The notes beneath the pieces are model-generated. The model was not told where the DNA came from. It worked only from the letters and a program-made list of their open reading frames with translations, and searched no databases. The position numbers were made by a program, and so were the translations under genes. DNA of 64,000 nucleotides from Thermosulfuriphilus ammonigenes (lineage in GTDB: Bacteria > Desulfobacterota > Thermodesulfobacteria > Thermodesulfobacteriales > ST65). The DNA lies in NCBI RefSeq assembly GCF_011207455.1, contig NZ_CP048877.1, positions 20,576 to 84,575 of the forward strand. The letters run 5' to 3'. Of this stretch, positions 35,281 to 43,321 are shown piece after piece; the first letter of the stretch is position 1, and the number at the start of each line of letters is the position of its first letter.

Positions 35281-35724
35281 ATGGATGCTCAGGAATACTA
35301 TGAAGAGGGGGCCTGGCTTCTGGCCCAGCAGAGATTTGAAGAAAGTGTTGACTGTTTCACCAAGGCCATAGAGGCTGATCCTTCACTTGCTAAGGCCTAT
35401 CATGCCCGAGGAGCAGCCTATTTCCGTCTGGGCCAGGACGAGGCGGCCCTTCATGATTTTAAAAAGGCCCTGGAGTTTGAACCCGAAAATCCTCGTCTTT
35501 ACTACAGCATCGGCCTTATTTATTTTCGCCGTCAAGATTATGAGAAGGCCTTAGAACATTTTAATACGGCCCTTAAACACGATTCCCTCTATGCCCCGGC
35601 CTATCTGGCTAAAGGGCAGGTCTTTGAGGCCCTGGGGGAGGAGGCCGCCGCCGATATAGAATACGAAAAGGCCGCGGCGGCGAAGAGGGAGCAGATTAAG
35701 GCCAGCCGCATCGTTGACTTCTAG
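35281..35724 (+). CDS. TPR repeat protein
   Basis: A 147-residue protein made almost entirely of three to four tetratricopeptide repeats, for example AKAYHARGAAYFRLGQDEAALHDFKKAL and RLYYSIGLIYFRRQDYEKALEHF. There is no signal peptide. TPRs mediate protein-protein contacts, but the partner is unknown. The ATG has a good AAGGAGGGG site. larC starts 20 bases after the stop and might be co-transcribed. Confidence 0.85.
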   Translation: MDAQEYYEEGAWLLAQQRFEESVDCFTKAIEADPSLAKAYHARGAAYFRLGQDEAALHDFKKALEFEPENPRLYYSIGLIYFRRQDYEKALEHFNTALKHDSLYAPAYLAKGQVFEALGEEAAADIEYEKAAAAKREQIKASRIVDF

Positions 35725-35744
35725 AGTTTGTCTTCCGGCCCCTT

Positions 35745-36929
35745 ATGAAAGTCCTTTATCTTGACTGTTTCTCCGGTATAAGCGGAGATATGTTTCTGTC
35801 TTCTTTGGTGTCCTTAGGGGCACCGGAGATGGTAGTAGCCCAAGCTATCGGGAGGCTCCTTCCCGACCTTAGATGGGAGTTTCTGCTTCGAGAACATCAG
35901 GGTGTTAAGGCCCAGGGATTTAGAGTTTCCTCTGTTCAGTCTTTACCTCGGCCCCTGAGGGAGATTTTCCTTCTTATTGAGAGGGCAGACCTTTCTCCTT
36001 GGGTTAAGCTCAAGGCCCGGGAGATCTTTGAGCTTCTCGGGCAGGTGGAGGCCAGGGTCCACGGCTGCTCTCCGGAGGAAGTCCATCTCCATGAACTTGG
36101 GGCTGAGGATACCATTGCTGATGTGGTAGGTACCCTGGTAGCCCTTGAGGTCCTGGGGAGGCCTGAGGTTATCTCTTCTCCTTTGCCTCTGGCCCGAGGT
36201 TTTGTTTCTACGGCCCATGGTCGCCTGCCGTTGCCGGCCCCAGCCACTCTGGAGATCCTCAAAGGGGTGCCTACAATCGGGGAAGAGACCCCCTTTGAGT
36301 TTGTCACCCCTACGGGAGCAGCTCTGGTTAAGATACTGGCCAGAGGATTCGGCCCTCCCCCCACCGGGGTTCCTCTGGCTATCGGTTACGGAGCGGGGAC
36401 AAAACCTCTTCCAGATCGGCCCAACATCCTTCGGACTGTTCTTTATCAGTTAACCGAGAGTGAGATTCCCCATCAAAGGGTAGCCGTTCTTGAGACTAAT
36501 ATTGATGATCTCAATCCTCAGGTTTATGGATTTGTAGCCGAAAGGCTTTTTGCTGCCGGAGCCCTTGATGTAGTTCTTATCCCCCTTCAAATGAAAAAGG
36601 GCCGCCCGGGGGTACTTCTTAAGGTCGTTGCCCCGCCAGACAAACTTTATCCCCTGAGGGAGATAATCTTTTCTGAGACCACAACTACTGGTCTCCGTTA
36701 TTACTGGACAGATCGTCTAACTCTTCCTCGAAAGATCATCTCTTTGAAAACACCGTGGGGAAAGGTCAGAGCCAAGAAGATCCTTGGCCCTCGAGAGACA
36801 GTTCGTTTAAGCCCAGAGTATGAAGACTGTTTAAAACTTGCCCGGGAAAAGGGTGTCCCCCTTGAGGAAATTCTTTCTTGGGTTCGGGGAAGAGCCCCCA
36901 ACGAGAAGACAGGAATAGACGAACAATGA
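35745..36929 (+). CDS. larC: Nickel-pincer cofactor biosynthesis protein LarC
   Basis: A 394-residue LarC-family protein that inserts nickel into the pyridinium-dithio cofactor of lactate racemase-type enzymes. The start MKVLYLDCFSGISGDMFLSSL, the VHLHELGAEDTIADVVGTLVALE segment and VLETNIDDLNPQVYGFVAERLF match the family. No larB, larE or larA is nearby in the window. The stop overlaps the pgpA start (ATGA). Confidence 0.92.
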   Translation: MKVLYLDCFSGISGDMFLSSLVSLGAPEMVVAQAIGRLLPDLRWEFLLREHQGVKAQGFRVSSVQSLPRPLREIFLLIERADLSPWVKLKAREIFELLGQVEARVHGCSPEEVHLHELGAEDTIADVVGTLVALEVLGRPEVISSPLPLARGFVSTAHGRLPLPAPATLEILKGVPTIGEETPFEFVTPTGAALVKILARGFGPPPTGVPLAIGYGAGTKPLPDRPNILRTVLYQLTESEIPHQRVAVLETNIDDLNPQVYGFVAERLFAAGALDVVLIPLQMKKGRPGVLLKVVAPPDKLYPLREIIFSETTTTGLRYYWTDRLTLPRKIISLKTPWGKVRAKKILGPRETVRLSPEYEDCLKLAREKGVPLEEILSWVRGRAPNEKTGIDEQ

Positions 36930-37399
36930 GAAAAAAATTCTCTGATCGGGTGGCCTTGATTTTGGCCAGTGGTCTTTTTTCTGGTTATCTACCCCTGGCT
37001 CCGGGAAGCTGGGCCTCGGCCTTTACTCTTTTTCTTCATTGGTTTTTGGCCCCTTTAGGGCCTGGTCCTTATCTTTTGTTTATTTTGATCCTCTCCGGCG
37101 TTGGAGTTTGGTCAGCAGCCAGGGTGGCCAAAAATCTCGGCCTGGAGGATCCACGTTTGGTAGTTATTGATGAGATTGCCGGTATGCTTCTTACCCTGTG
37201 GGGGCTGGCCGCTGATCCTTTTCTTATGGTGGCCGGTTTTTTTCTCTTTCGTATCCTGGATGTCTTTAAACCCTGGCCTATCCGGGTAGCGGAGAAGACC
37301 TTTCCCGGTGGCTGGGGCATCATGGCCGATGACCTTCTGGCTGGCCTGATAGGTAACCTCTTCTTAAGATTGGCCCTTTTCCTTCTTCACCTCTTCTAA
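36926..37399 (+). CDS. pgpA: Phosphatidylglycerophosphatase A
   Basis: A membrane phosphatase of about 157 residues that converts phosphatidylglycerol phosphate to phosphatidylglycerol. LAPGSWASAFTL near residue 24, LVVIDEIAGMLLTLWGL and FRILDVFKPWPI with ADDLLAGL near the end are PgpA motifs containing the acidic residues of the active site. I choose ATG 36926, which overlaps the larC stop. Its 3' end overlaps the convergent Trm112-like gene by 36 bases. Confidence 0.92.
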   Translation: MRKKFSDRVALILASGLFSGYLPLAPGSWASAFTLFLHWFLAPLGPGPYLLFILILSGVGVWSAARVAKNLGLEDPRLVVIDEIAGMLLTLWGLAADPFLMVAGFFLFRILDVFKPWPIRVAEKTFPGGWGIMADDLLAGLIGNLFLRLALFLLHLF

Positions 37400-37558
37400 G
37401 GGGCGGGCCTCATCAATAAGCATAATAGGGATACCTTCTCTTACCTCGTAAAAAAGGTGGCAGTTTTCGCACACCAGCCCCCCAAGGCTTTCATCCAGCT
37501 TAATCTCTCCGCGACACTTGGGACAAGCCAAAATCTTAAGAAGATCTTCAGGAATCAT
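37364..37558 (-). CDS. Trm112/YcaR-like zinc-ribbon protein (UPF0434)
   Basis: A 64-residue protein with CPKC and CENC zinc-ribbon cysteines, beginning MIPEDLLKILACPKC and with YEVREGIPIMLIDEARP. This is the typical bacterial UPF0434 pattern, whose relatives act as small partners of enzymes. The start at 37558 gives the standard length and follows a GGAGAG site. An upstream in-frame extension would run into the gmhB coding region. It overlaps the 3' end of pgpA on the other strand. Confidence 0.88.
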   Translation of the reverse strand: MIPEDLLKILACPKCRGEIKLDESLGGLVCENCHLFYEVREGIPIMLIDEARPLEEVKKEKGQS

Positions 37559-37577
37559 TTCTCTCCTCCTTTTATCT

Positions 37578-38174
37578 TTAAAATGGGCCATCCTTGGAAC
37601 GAGCTTGGCCCTCAAGGATGGCCTTAGCGGCCATAGCGATATCAGCCGTGATTCGCCAAGGACGGAAGGAGATGGCCTTAAGGCGGGATAGTTCCCGCTG
37701 GCCATATCCGGTGAGGACCAAGATTCCCCGGGCGCCCAGGTTATGGGCCAGATGGAGGTCAACCAGCTTATCTCCAATGACGTAGGCCCGGGTTAAGTCA
37801 AGGTCAAGATCTCTGGCGGCCTGTTGGGCCAGCCCGGGAGCCGGCTTGCGGCAGGAGCAGAGGACGTTGTAGGGGGGCCTGTCTCCCTCAGGGTGGTGGG
37901 GACAGACATAGATGGCATCCACAGTGGCCCCCTCCTTCTTAAGGAGTCTGAGAAGATGTTTGTTTACCCGGGAGACATCGCTGAGGTCAAAATAGCCTCG
38001 GGCTACCCCGCTTTGGTTGGTGATGACCACCAAGGCATAGCCGGCTGCCTTCAGGGCCTTAAGGGCCCCGGCGGCCCCGGGGATGAGCTTCAGGGACTCC
38101 GGGTGCCGTAAGTAACCGACTTCTTCGTTTATCGTTCCGTCCCGATCAAGAAAGACCACTGGTCGGCGTTTCAT
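37578..38174 (-). CDS. gmhB: D-glycero-D-manno-heptose 1,7-bisphosphate 7-phosphatase
   Basis: A 198-residue HAD-family phosphatase of the ADP-heptose pathway, consistent with a lipopolysaccharide-bearing outer membrane. VFLDRDGTINEEVGYL near residue 8 holds the nucleophile Asp, ITNQSGVARGYF follows, and a zinc-binding Cys/His loop CPHHPEGDRP...CSCRKP is typical of GmhB. It overlaps the 3' end of cbiET by 29 bases on the same strand, so the two are probably co-transcribed even though their pathways differ. Confidence 0.92.
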   Translation of the reverse strand: MKRRPVVFLDRDGTINEEVGYLRHPESLKLIPGAAGALKALKAAGYALVVITNQSGVARGYFDLSDVSRVNKHLLRLLKKEGATVDAIYVCPHHPEGDRPPYNVLCSCRKPAPGLAQQAARDLDLDLTRAYVIGDKLVDLHLAHNLGARGILVLTGYGQRELSRLKAISFRPWRITADIAMAAKAILEGQARSKDGPF

Positions 38175-39363
38175 CTGTCTTCTCGCAGCTTATAATAAAG
38201 ATGACGTTTTCCGCCCTAAATATCCGCGGCTTGGTTCCAGAATCTGTTCGATTTATCTGCACAGAGATTATCTCTGGCCGCAGCCCCTCGCCTCTTAGTA
38301 TTTCATCAGCTTGACTTAGGGTATCAAGGGTTACCGCCGAGATAACTATCCGGCCTCCGGGATTGAGTCTGGCCAGAGTTGTTTGGATAATCTCTCTGAG
38401 CTTTCCACCTGAGCCACCGATAAAGACTCGATCCGGTGAGGGTAGGCGCTTGATGGCTGTTTCGGCGTTCTCAAAGAGGGCCTCTATCTGGAAGGCCTGA
38501 TATCGCCGGATATTTTCCTGAAGATATTTGATCTGCAGGGGGTCCTTCTCTATGGCATAGACCCTGAGTTGCGGCGAAATTCCTAGGGCCTCAATAGCTA
38601 CAGAACCCGATCCTGCCCCTATGTCCCAGAGTATCCCTTGAGCAGGAAGCCGCAGTTTGGCCAAGATAATGGCTCGGACTTCATCCTTGGTGATAAGTCC
38701 TCTCTGATAGGAAAACTCCTCTGTCCTTAGGCCCAATCGGGGGCGTGGGAGAGGGGACCAATCAATGATAACGAGATTCAAGTCTGAATAAGGTCCAGGG
38801 GGAAGGCTCCTGGCCCTGGCCTCGGTAATCCTCTGGCTGGGGGTTCCTAGATCCTCCAAAACCCAGAGCTTGAGATCTTCCAGACCGGCCGAGCAGAGCC
38901 TCTGGGCCATTCGGAAAGGATCTTTTCCAGATGAGGTAAGAACAGCCACTTTGGTTTGAGGAAGCGAGGCCAGCTTTCTTAATAGTTCATGTGAACGTCC
39001 GTGGAGAGAGATAAAGTGGGCCCTGTCCCAGGGCTCCTTGATAGCGGCGAAGGCCAATTGAATAGAAGAGACAGCCGGATAAAAGGAGAGTCTGGGGGCT
39101 TCTATCTCCTTGAGGAGCCGGCGTCCGATGCCAAAAAAAAGCGGGTCTCCCGAGGCCAGGACGGCCACCGACTCTCTGGAGAGGCGTTCTTTTATCTCCT
39201 TTATGGACTGATCAAGCGGCATAAGGGGCTTAAGGAGGAGGCCTGGGGGGAGCCAGGGGCTGTGGCGCTTGGCCCCAAAGGCCACCTTGACACCGGAGAG
39301 GGCCTGGTGTCCATCTTTCGTGGGACCGTGGGGGCCGATACCAATTACGTGGGCTAAAAACAT
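38146..39363 (-). CDS. cbiET: Bifunctional precorrin-6Y/cobalt-precorrin methyltransferase CbiE-CbiT
   Basis: A 405-residue fusion for corrin ring synthesis. Residues 1-200 are a CbiE-like tetrapyrrole methylase (VIGIGPHGP, VAVLASGDPLFFGIGRRLL). Residues 215-400 are a CbiT-like SAM methyltransferase and decarboxylase with GLITKDEVRAIILAKLRL and DIGAGSGSVAIEAL near residue 240. The same fusion is known as CobL. It overlaps the end of cbiD by ten bases, so cbiD-cbiET form one transcription unit. Confidence 0.94.
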   Translation of the reverse strand: MFLAHVIGIGPHGPTKDGHQALSGVKVAFGAKRHSPWLPPGLLLKPLMPLDQSIKEIKERLSRESVAVLASGDPLFFGIGRRLLKEIEAPRLSFYPAVSSIQLAFAAIKEPWDRAHFISLHGRSHELLRKLASLPQTKVAVLTSSGKDPFRMAQRLCSAGLEDLKLWVLEDLGTPSQRITEARARSLPPGPYSDLNLVIIDWSPLPRPRLGLRTEEFSYQRGLITKDEVRAIILAKLRLPAQGILWDIGAGSGSVAIEALGISPQLRVYAIEKDPLQIKYLQENIRRYQAFQIEALFENAETAIKRLPSPDRVFIGGSGGKLREIIQTTLARLNPGGRIVISAVTLDTLSQADEILRGEGLRPEIISVQINRTDSGTKPRIFRAENVIFIISCEKTDETPTSGLS

Positions 39364-40418
39364 CGGGAGAGAATCACCTCTTGGGCGTAAGAAATAAGAT
39401 GATAGCAGAGCCTTTGTTCTCTTCTAAGGAGAGTTTTGAGTCGCCAGCCGGCCTGCTCAACGACCACTTTGAATATTTCTTGGGCGTCTTCACGTTGGCA
39501 GATAATTTCAAAGGTTTCCCGGGCGGTATTTGCCTCAGGAAATGAGATTTTTTTATGGGGAAGAAGCTCCTTGAGCAGTCTTTCCACCTCTTTGGGGCCG
39601 GCGATTCCATGGCGGACGTGGGTTTGATCAAAACCCAGGGCGGCCTTGACCAGTTTGGCCCACTGGGTGGTCAGGTGAATGGTGTTGAAGCGGCGTCTGC
39701 CTGCCTCTTTTAAAGAGAAGGCCAGATAATCCCCCATGTGGATGAAGGCCTCTTCTGGGAGCTGTAGGATTTTACCTACGGCATTTTCTGAGGTTCGGCC
39801 AGTAGCCAGAACTATTTCTCTGATTCCCAGGGCCTGGGCTACATTCATGGCTGTGGCTATGGTAGCACACCAGGCCTCAGCAGAGACGGGTTTAACAATA
39901 CCTGTGGTCCCAAGAATAGATATTCCTCCGACTATTCCCAGACGGGCATTAAGGGTATAACGGGCCAGCTCTCGTCCTTTAGGGACTGAGATTATTACTT
40001 TAAAGGCCAGGTTATTTTCGGCCACTTCGGATAGAGCCTCCTGGATCATCTTTCTGGGGCCCGGGTTTATGGCCGGCTCTCCCGGGGGGATAGGGAGCCC
40101 CGGCTTGGTGACCGTTCCTACTCCTTCTCCGGCCTGAAAGTCTATGCCTTTGCCGTTTGGCAATGGCTTAAGTCCCACCAATATTTCGGCTCCATTGGTC
40201 ACATCTGGGTCATCTCCGGCATCTTTGATGACCCCGGCCCAGGTAGTTTCTCCCTCTTGCCAGATTCGGTTTACAGGCAATCGGCGCCTTATTCCATCTG
40301 GAAATGGTATCTCTACTTCCCGGGGATATTCTCTCCGAAGAAGGTAAAGGGCAGCCGCCTTGGCGGCGGCGGCGGCACAGGCACCGGTAGTATAACCAGA
40401 ACGAAGTCGCTTTTTCAC
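39354..40418 (-). CDS. cbiD: Cobalt-precorrin-5B C1-methyltransferase
   Basis: A 354-residue CbiD of the anaerobic cobalamin pathway. The N-terminal LRSGYTTGACAAAAAKAA is diagnostic, and TGIVKPVSAEAW and VLATGRTSENAVGK follow. The start is GTG 40418 with only a weak ribosome site. A terminator-like hairpin lies 30 bases upstream on the same strand, suggesting that expression is controlled by attenuation of the leader. Confidence 0.94.
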   Translation of the reverse strand: MKKRLRSGYTTGACAAAAAKAAALYLLRREYPREVEIPFPDGIRRRLPVNRIWQEGETTWAGVIKDAGDDPDVTNGAEILVGLKPLPNGKGIDFQAGEGVGTVTKPGLPIPPGEPAINPGPRKMIQEALSEVAENNLAFKVIISVPKGRELARYTLNARLGIVGGISILGTTGIVKPVSAEAWCATIATAMNVAQALGIREIVLATGRTSENAVGKILQLPEEAFIHMGDYLAFSLKEAGRRRFNTIHLTTQWAKLVKAALGFDQTHVRHGIAGPKEVERLLKELLPHKKISFPEANTARETFEIICQREDAQEIFKVVVEQAGWRLKTLLRREQRLCYHLISYAQEVILSRCF

Positions 40419-40446
40419 TTATCTAAAAGGCCTTTTCTGTTTTTCG

Positions 40447-40485
40447 AAAAAAACTGCCGGACTAAGACCTGCGGCTTGCAGTTTT
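40447..40485 (-). terminator. Leader terminator/attenuator upstream of cbiD
   Basis: On the minus strand AAAACTGC (complement of 40478-40485), a 20-base loop, GCAGTTTT (complement of 40450-40457) and a run of seven T residues form a rho-independent-type terminator 30 bases before the cbiD start. No minus-strand gene ends upstream, so it would act on the cbiD leader itself. The loop contains AGCCGCAGGTC, faintly like a B12 box, but a full cobalamin riboswitch could not be traced. Confidence 0.55.
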
Positions 40486-40572
40486 GACACCTGTGGCCAG
40501 ATTTTTTGATCCCGAGGCAAGCCTCTCCTAAAAGATTTTTGACATCTCAAGCTCTATTTTTAAACTATTTAC

Positions 40573-40788
40573 ATGGTTCAAGAACAGTTTAAACCCTCAA
40601 AAGATTCTTCTTCCGCCCCTAAAAAAGGCCATTTTCTTCTTTCCTGTGGCATCTTTTTGGGCCTTGCCGGCCTGTGGTCTTTTTCTCCTTTGATCAACCT
40701 CTTGGGTCGTCAAAGGCTTCGGAGTCGTTTGTTTCCGGAGCGATCCCCCGGCCGAGATCCAAAATCCCAAGATCCGGGAGAGAGATAA
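40573..40788 (+). CDS. Possible small single-span membrane protein
   Basis: A 71-codon frame with a polar N-terminus, one hydrophobic span (about residues 20-44, HFLLSCGIFLGLAGLW) and a basic C-terminal tail. Codon use resembles the backbone. There is no clear ribosome site before the ATG and no recognised family, so it may not be real. If expressed it would precede the NtrC-like gene on the same strand. Confidence 0.3.
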   Translation: MVQEQFKPSKDSSSAPKKGHFLLSCGIFLGLAGLWSFSPLINLLGRQRLRSRLFPERSPGRDPKSQDPGER

Positions 40789-40999
40789 AAAAACGGATCA
40801 GACTGTAGGATTTTCCCTTCGCTCTATTAGTATATTTTGGTATCTTCTGGTTAACCTCTTTGGATTTTTCCCCTTTTGCTCCTTCTTTGTTGGTGCATTT
40901 TAGGATTTTTTGTTCTGATCCGAGGGTCTTTTTCAGGAATAGTGATTGCTACTTGAGGATTATCAGCTATTTACCGAACCTTGTCTTTAAGGAGAGAAA

Positions 41000-42184
41000 A
41001 TGCGGGTCTTGGTTCTTTCTCCAGAGGCAAATTTTCGGGAGTTTGTCTGTCAGCTCCTGGAGGGCTGGGGCCTTGAGGCCTTCTCTGGGACCAAAGAATG
41101 GAAAAGACCGGATCTTATGGTCACCCTTGAGGCCCGTAGTCAAGATCTACGTTTCCTGGATTCCCTGTTTGAAGGGCAAGGTCGGGTACCCATCATCAAT
41201 ATTTCCCGGCGTCCCCGGGGCCACCACTGGGAATTTAAAAACATCCATCCTGTAAACCTCAGACGCCCCTTTTTCCCGCACCAGCTTCTCTTAAGCATAG
41301 AGCGCCTTCTTAAGGCTAAATTAAGTGTAGGTCCAGACCGACGTCTTCTGGCCCTGGTAGGGCGCAGTCCGGCGATGATGAGCATCAAGAAGTTCTTACC
41401 CGCCGCGGCCAAGGCCGAACTGCCCATTTTTATTGAGGGGGCACCAGGCACCGGAAAGACCCTTCTGGCCCGGTTTCTTCATGCCTATTCGGATCGGGCC
41501 GATGGCCCCTTTGTGATCTTTGATCCCCGCAATCTTCCCCCTACACTTCAGGCAACAGCCCTTCTGGGGGCCGTAAGAGGAGGCTTTAAAGGACAGCGTC
41601 GGGCCTTACCAGCCCGGCTGAAAATGGCTCAGGGAGGAACCCTTCTTATTAAGAATATTGAGTATCTCTGCCCCGACCTGCAAAAGGCCCTTCTAAGGGT
41701 CCTTGAATCCGGTAAATTCACCCCCCTTGGCTCTCGGGCCTCAGAGATGGCTGATATTCGCCTGATCACCACCAGTATCTGGGATCGTGAGGCCATTATC
41801 AGCTCCGGCCGCGTCTTTCCCCAGTTGTTCTTCCGTCTGGAAAGCCTCCATTTTTATCTTCCTCCTCTTCAGGAACGTTTGCAGGATATTGGCCCCCTTA
41901 TAGAATATTTTCTGGAGATTTATGCAGCCTTCTACGGATTCTCTTATCAGGCAATGGGAGGGCGAGCCGAGAGGGCCCTGCGTGAACATCGCTTCTCGGA
42001 CAATGTCAGGGGGTTAGAGGAGGCGGTGAAGGTCTTCCTGTTGGAAGGTGAGGAAGGCCTCTCCCGAATGATTCCAGAAATATCCAGGATGCCTGAGATC
42101 CGGATTCGTCCTCTCAGCCAGATCGAAGACGAGCTCCTATCGGCTATGCCTACCGTGGCCGCCACCAAGGCCCTTAATCAATGA
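41000..42184 (+). CDS. Degenerate NtrC-type AAA+ protein (pseudo enhancer-binding protein)
   Basis: A 394-residue protein with the layout of a sigma-54 activator but with decayed key motifs. The receiver-like domain (1-105) lacks the acidic pair and phospho-acceptor Asp (DLMVTLEA). The AAA+ domain keeps Walker A (GAPGTGKT near residue 150). However, the GAFTGA loop reads GGFKGQ and Walker B reads LLIKNIEYL in place of the usual LFLDEIGEL, so both the acidic Mg ligand and catalytic Glu are gone. The C-terminus stops just where a Fis-type helix-turn-helix should start. It may bind ATP without hydrolysing it and regulate another activator or partner. The start follows AAGGAGAG. The 3' end overlaps convergent ilvE by 11 bases. 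Confidence 0.8.
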   Translation: MRVLVLSPEANFREFVCQLLEGWGLEAFSGTKEWKRPDLMVTLEARSQDLRFLDSLFEGQGRVPIINISRRPRGHHWEFKNIHPVNLRRPFFPHQLLLSIERLLKAKLSVGPDRRLLALVGRSPAMMSIKKFLPAAAKAELPIFIEGAPGTGKTLLARFLHAYSDRADGPFVIFDPRNLPPTLQATALLGAVRGGFKGQRRALPARLKMAQGGTLLIKNIEYLCPDLQKALLRVLESGKFTPLGSRASEMADIRLITTSIWDREAIISSGRVFPQLFFRLESLHFYLPPLQERLQDIGPLIEYFLEIYAAFYGFSYQAMGGRAERALREHRFSDNVRGLEEAVKVFLLEGEEGLSRMIPEISRMPEIRIRPLSQIEDELLSAMPTVAATKALNQ

Positions 42185-43244
42185 TCTTTATCCAGCCATA
42201 GGGGTCTTCTTTTTCGCCGTACTGGTAGGCAGTAAGTTCATTAAATAGCCTCTGGGCGAGCGGCCCTGTCTGACCGCCGTTTATGACATACTCCTGGTCC
42301 TGATAGCGGAGGAGGCCAACGGGGGAGATAACGGCCGCCGTACCGGTACCGAAACACTCCTTGAGGCGACCGGTAGCAATACCTTCAATGACTTCCTCTA
42401 TGCTGATACGCCTTTCGGCAACCGGGATTCCCCAGTCTCTGGCTAGCTTAATTACCGAATCTCTGGTAATTCCCGGCAGGATACTGCCGGTGAGCTCCGG
42501 GGTTACCAGCTCATCTTCAAAATAAAAGAAGATGTTCATAGTCCCCACTTCTTCAACAAAACGACGTTCTTTAGCGTCTAACCAGAGGACCTGAGTAAAA
42601 CCTTTGGCCTTAGCCTCCTCAGAGGCCATAAGGCTGGCGGCGTAGTTGCCTCCTGTTTTGACATCTCCTACTCCTCCGGGTACGGCCCGGACATAGCGAT
42701 CCGTAACGTATATTTTTACCGGATTGAATCCCTCGGCATAGTAGGCCCCTACTGGAGAAAGGATAACGTAATAGTAATAACTACAGCTGGGTTTGACCCC
42801 CAGGGTGGCCTGGGTGCCAATCATGGTGGGGCGGATATAAAGCGAAGCCCCCCGTTCGGAGGGGATCCACTCTCTTTCAAGGCGAACAAGCTCGATAAGG
42901 GCCTCAAGAGCAAAGGTTTCATTTATCTCCGGCATGACCATCCGCCGGGCCGAGCGATTCATACGAGCCATATTGTCCTTGGGGCGAAAAAGTCTTACCC
43001 GGCCATCAACACCTAAATAGGCCTTAAGCCCCTCAAAGATGGTCTGGGCATAGTGAAGGACAATAGCCGCAGGGTCGAGTACCAGGGGCTGGTACGGACA
43101 TATCCGGGGATTATGCCATCCCCGGTCGCGGTCATAATCCATGATAAACATGTGGTCCGTAAAGTAACGACCAAAGCCTAAAGTCTTGGGATCCGGTTTG
43201 GGTTTGCGCCTTTCTTTGGGGACCAGCTCCAGGTTGATTTCCAT
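42174..43244 (-). CDS. ilvE: Branched-chain amino acid aminotransferase
   Basis: A 356-residue class IV PLP aminotransferase for the last step of Leu, Ile and Val synthesis. VLHYAQTIFEGLKAYLG, SLYIRPTMIGTQATLGVKPS, the PLP-lysine segment GVGDVKTGGNYAASL and FGTGTAAVISPVG match the longer IlvE type. It starts at ATG 43244 with AAGGAAGG upstream and is transcribed divergently from ftsY. Confidence 0.95.
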   Translation of the reverse strand: MEINLELVPKERRKPKPDPKTLGFGRYFTDHMFIMDYDRDRGWHNPRICPYQPLVLDPAAIVLHYAQTIFEGLKAYLGVDGRVRLFRPKDNMARMNRSARRMVMPEINETFALEALIELVRLEREWIPSERGASLYIRPTMIGTQATLGVKPSCSYYYYVILSPVGAYYAEGFNPVKIYVTDRYVRAVPGGVGDVKTGGNYAASLMASEEAKAKGFTQVLWLDAKERRFVEEVGTMNIFFYFEDELVTPELTGSILPGITRDSVIKLARDWGIPVAERRISIEEVIEGIATGRLKECFGTGTAAVISPVGLLRYQDQEYVINGGQTGPLAQRLFNELTAYQYGEKEDPYGWIKIID

Positions 43245-43321
43245 AGGCCTTCCTTGAAGTTAAACTAGAGACAGGATAAATCTTGATGGAACAAACTGAG
43301 TTCTTACCCCAAGAGGTGTTT

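Larger units (their letters stand above)
40419..40999. other. Intergenic region between cbiD and the NtrC-like gene
   Basis: A 581-base gap between divergently transcribed genes. Toward cbiD it contains a hairpin with T-run (40447-40485) and a second small hairpin GAGGC-TT-GCCTC on the minus strand near 40520. In the centre there is a possible 71-codon membrane protein (40573-40788, plus). The last 200 bases are T-rich without a recognisable gene. Confidence 0.5.

Noticed and set aside
40419..40860. Classical cobalamin riboswitch before cbiD
   Set aside because: The hallmark B12 box and surrounding conserved loops could not be traced. Only a hairpin with T-run and a short similar fragment are visible, so the element is reported as an attenuator-like leader.
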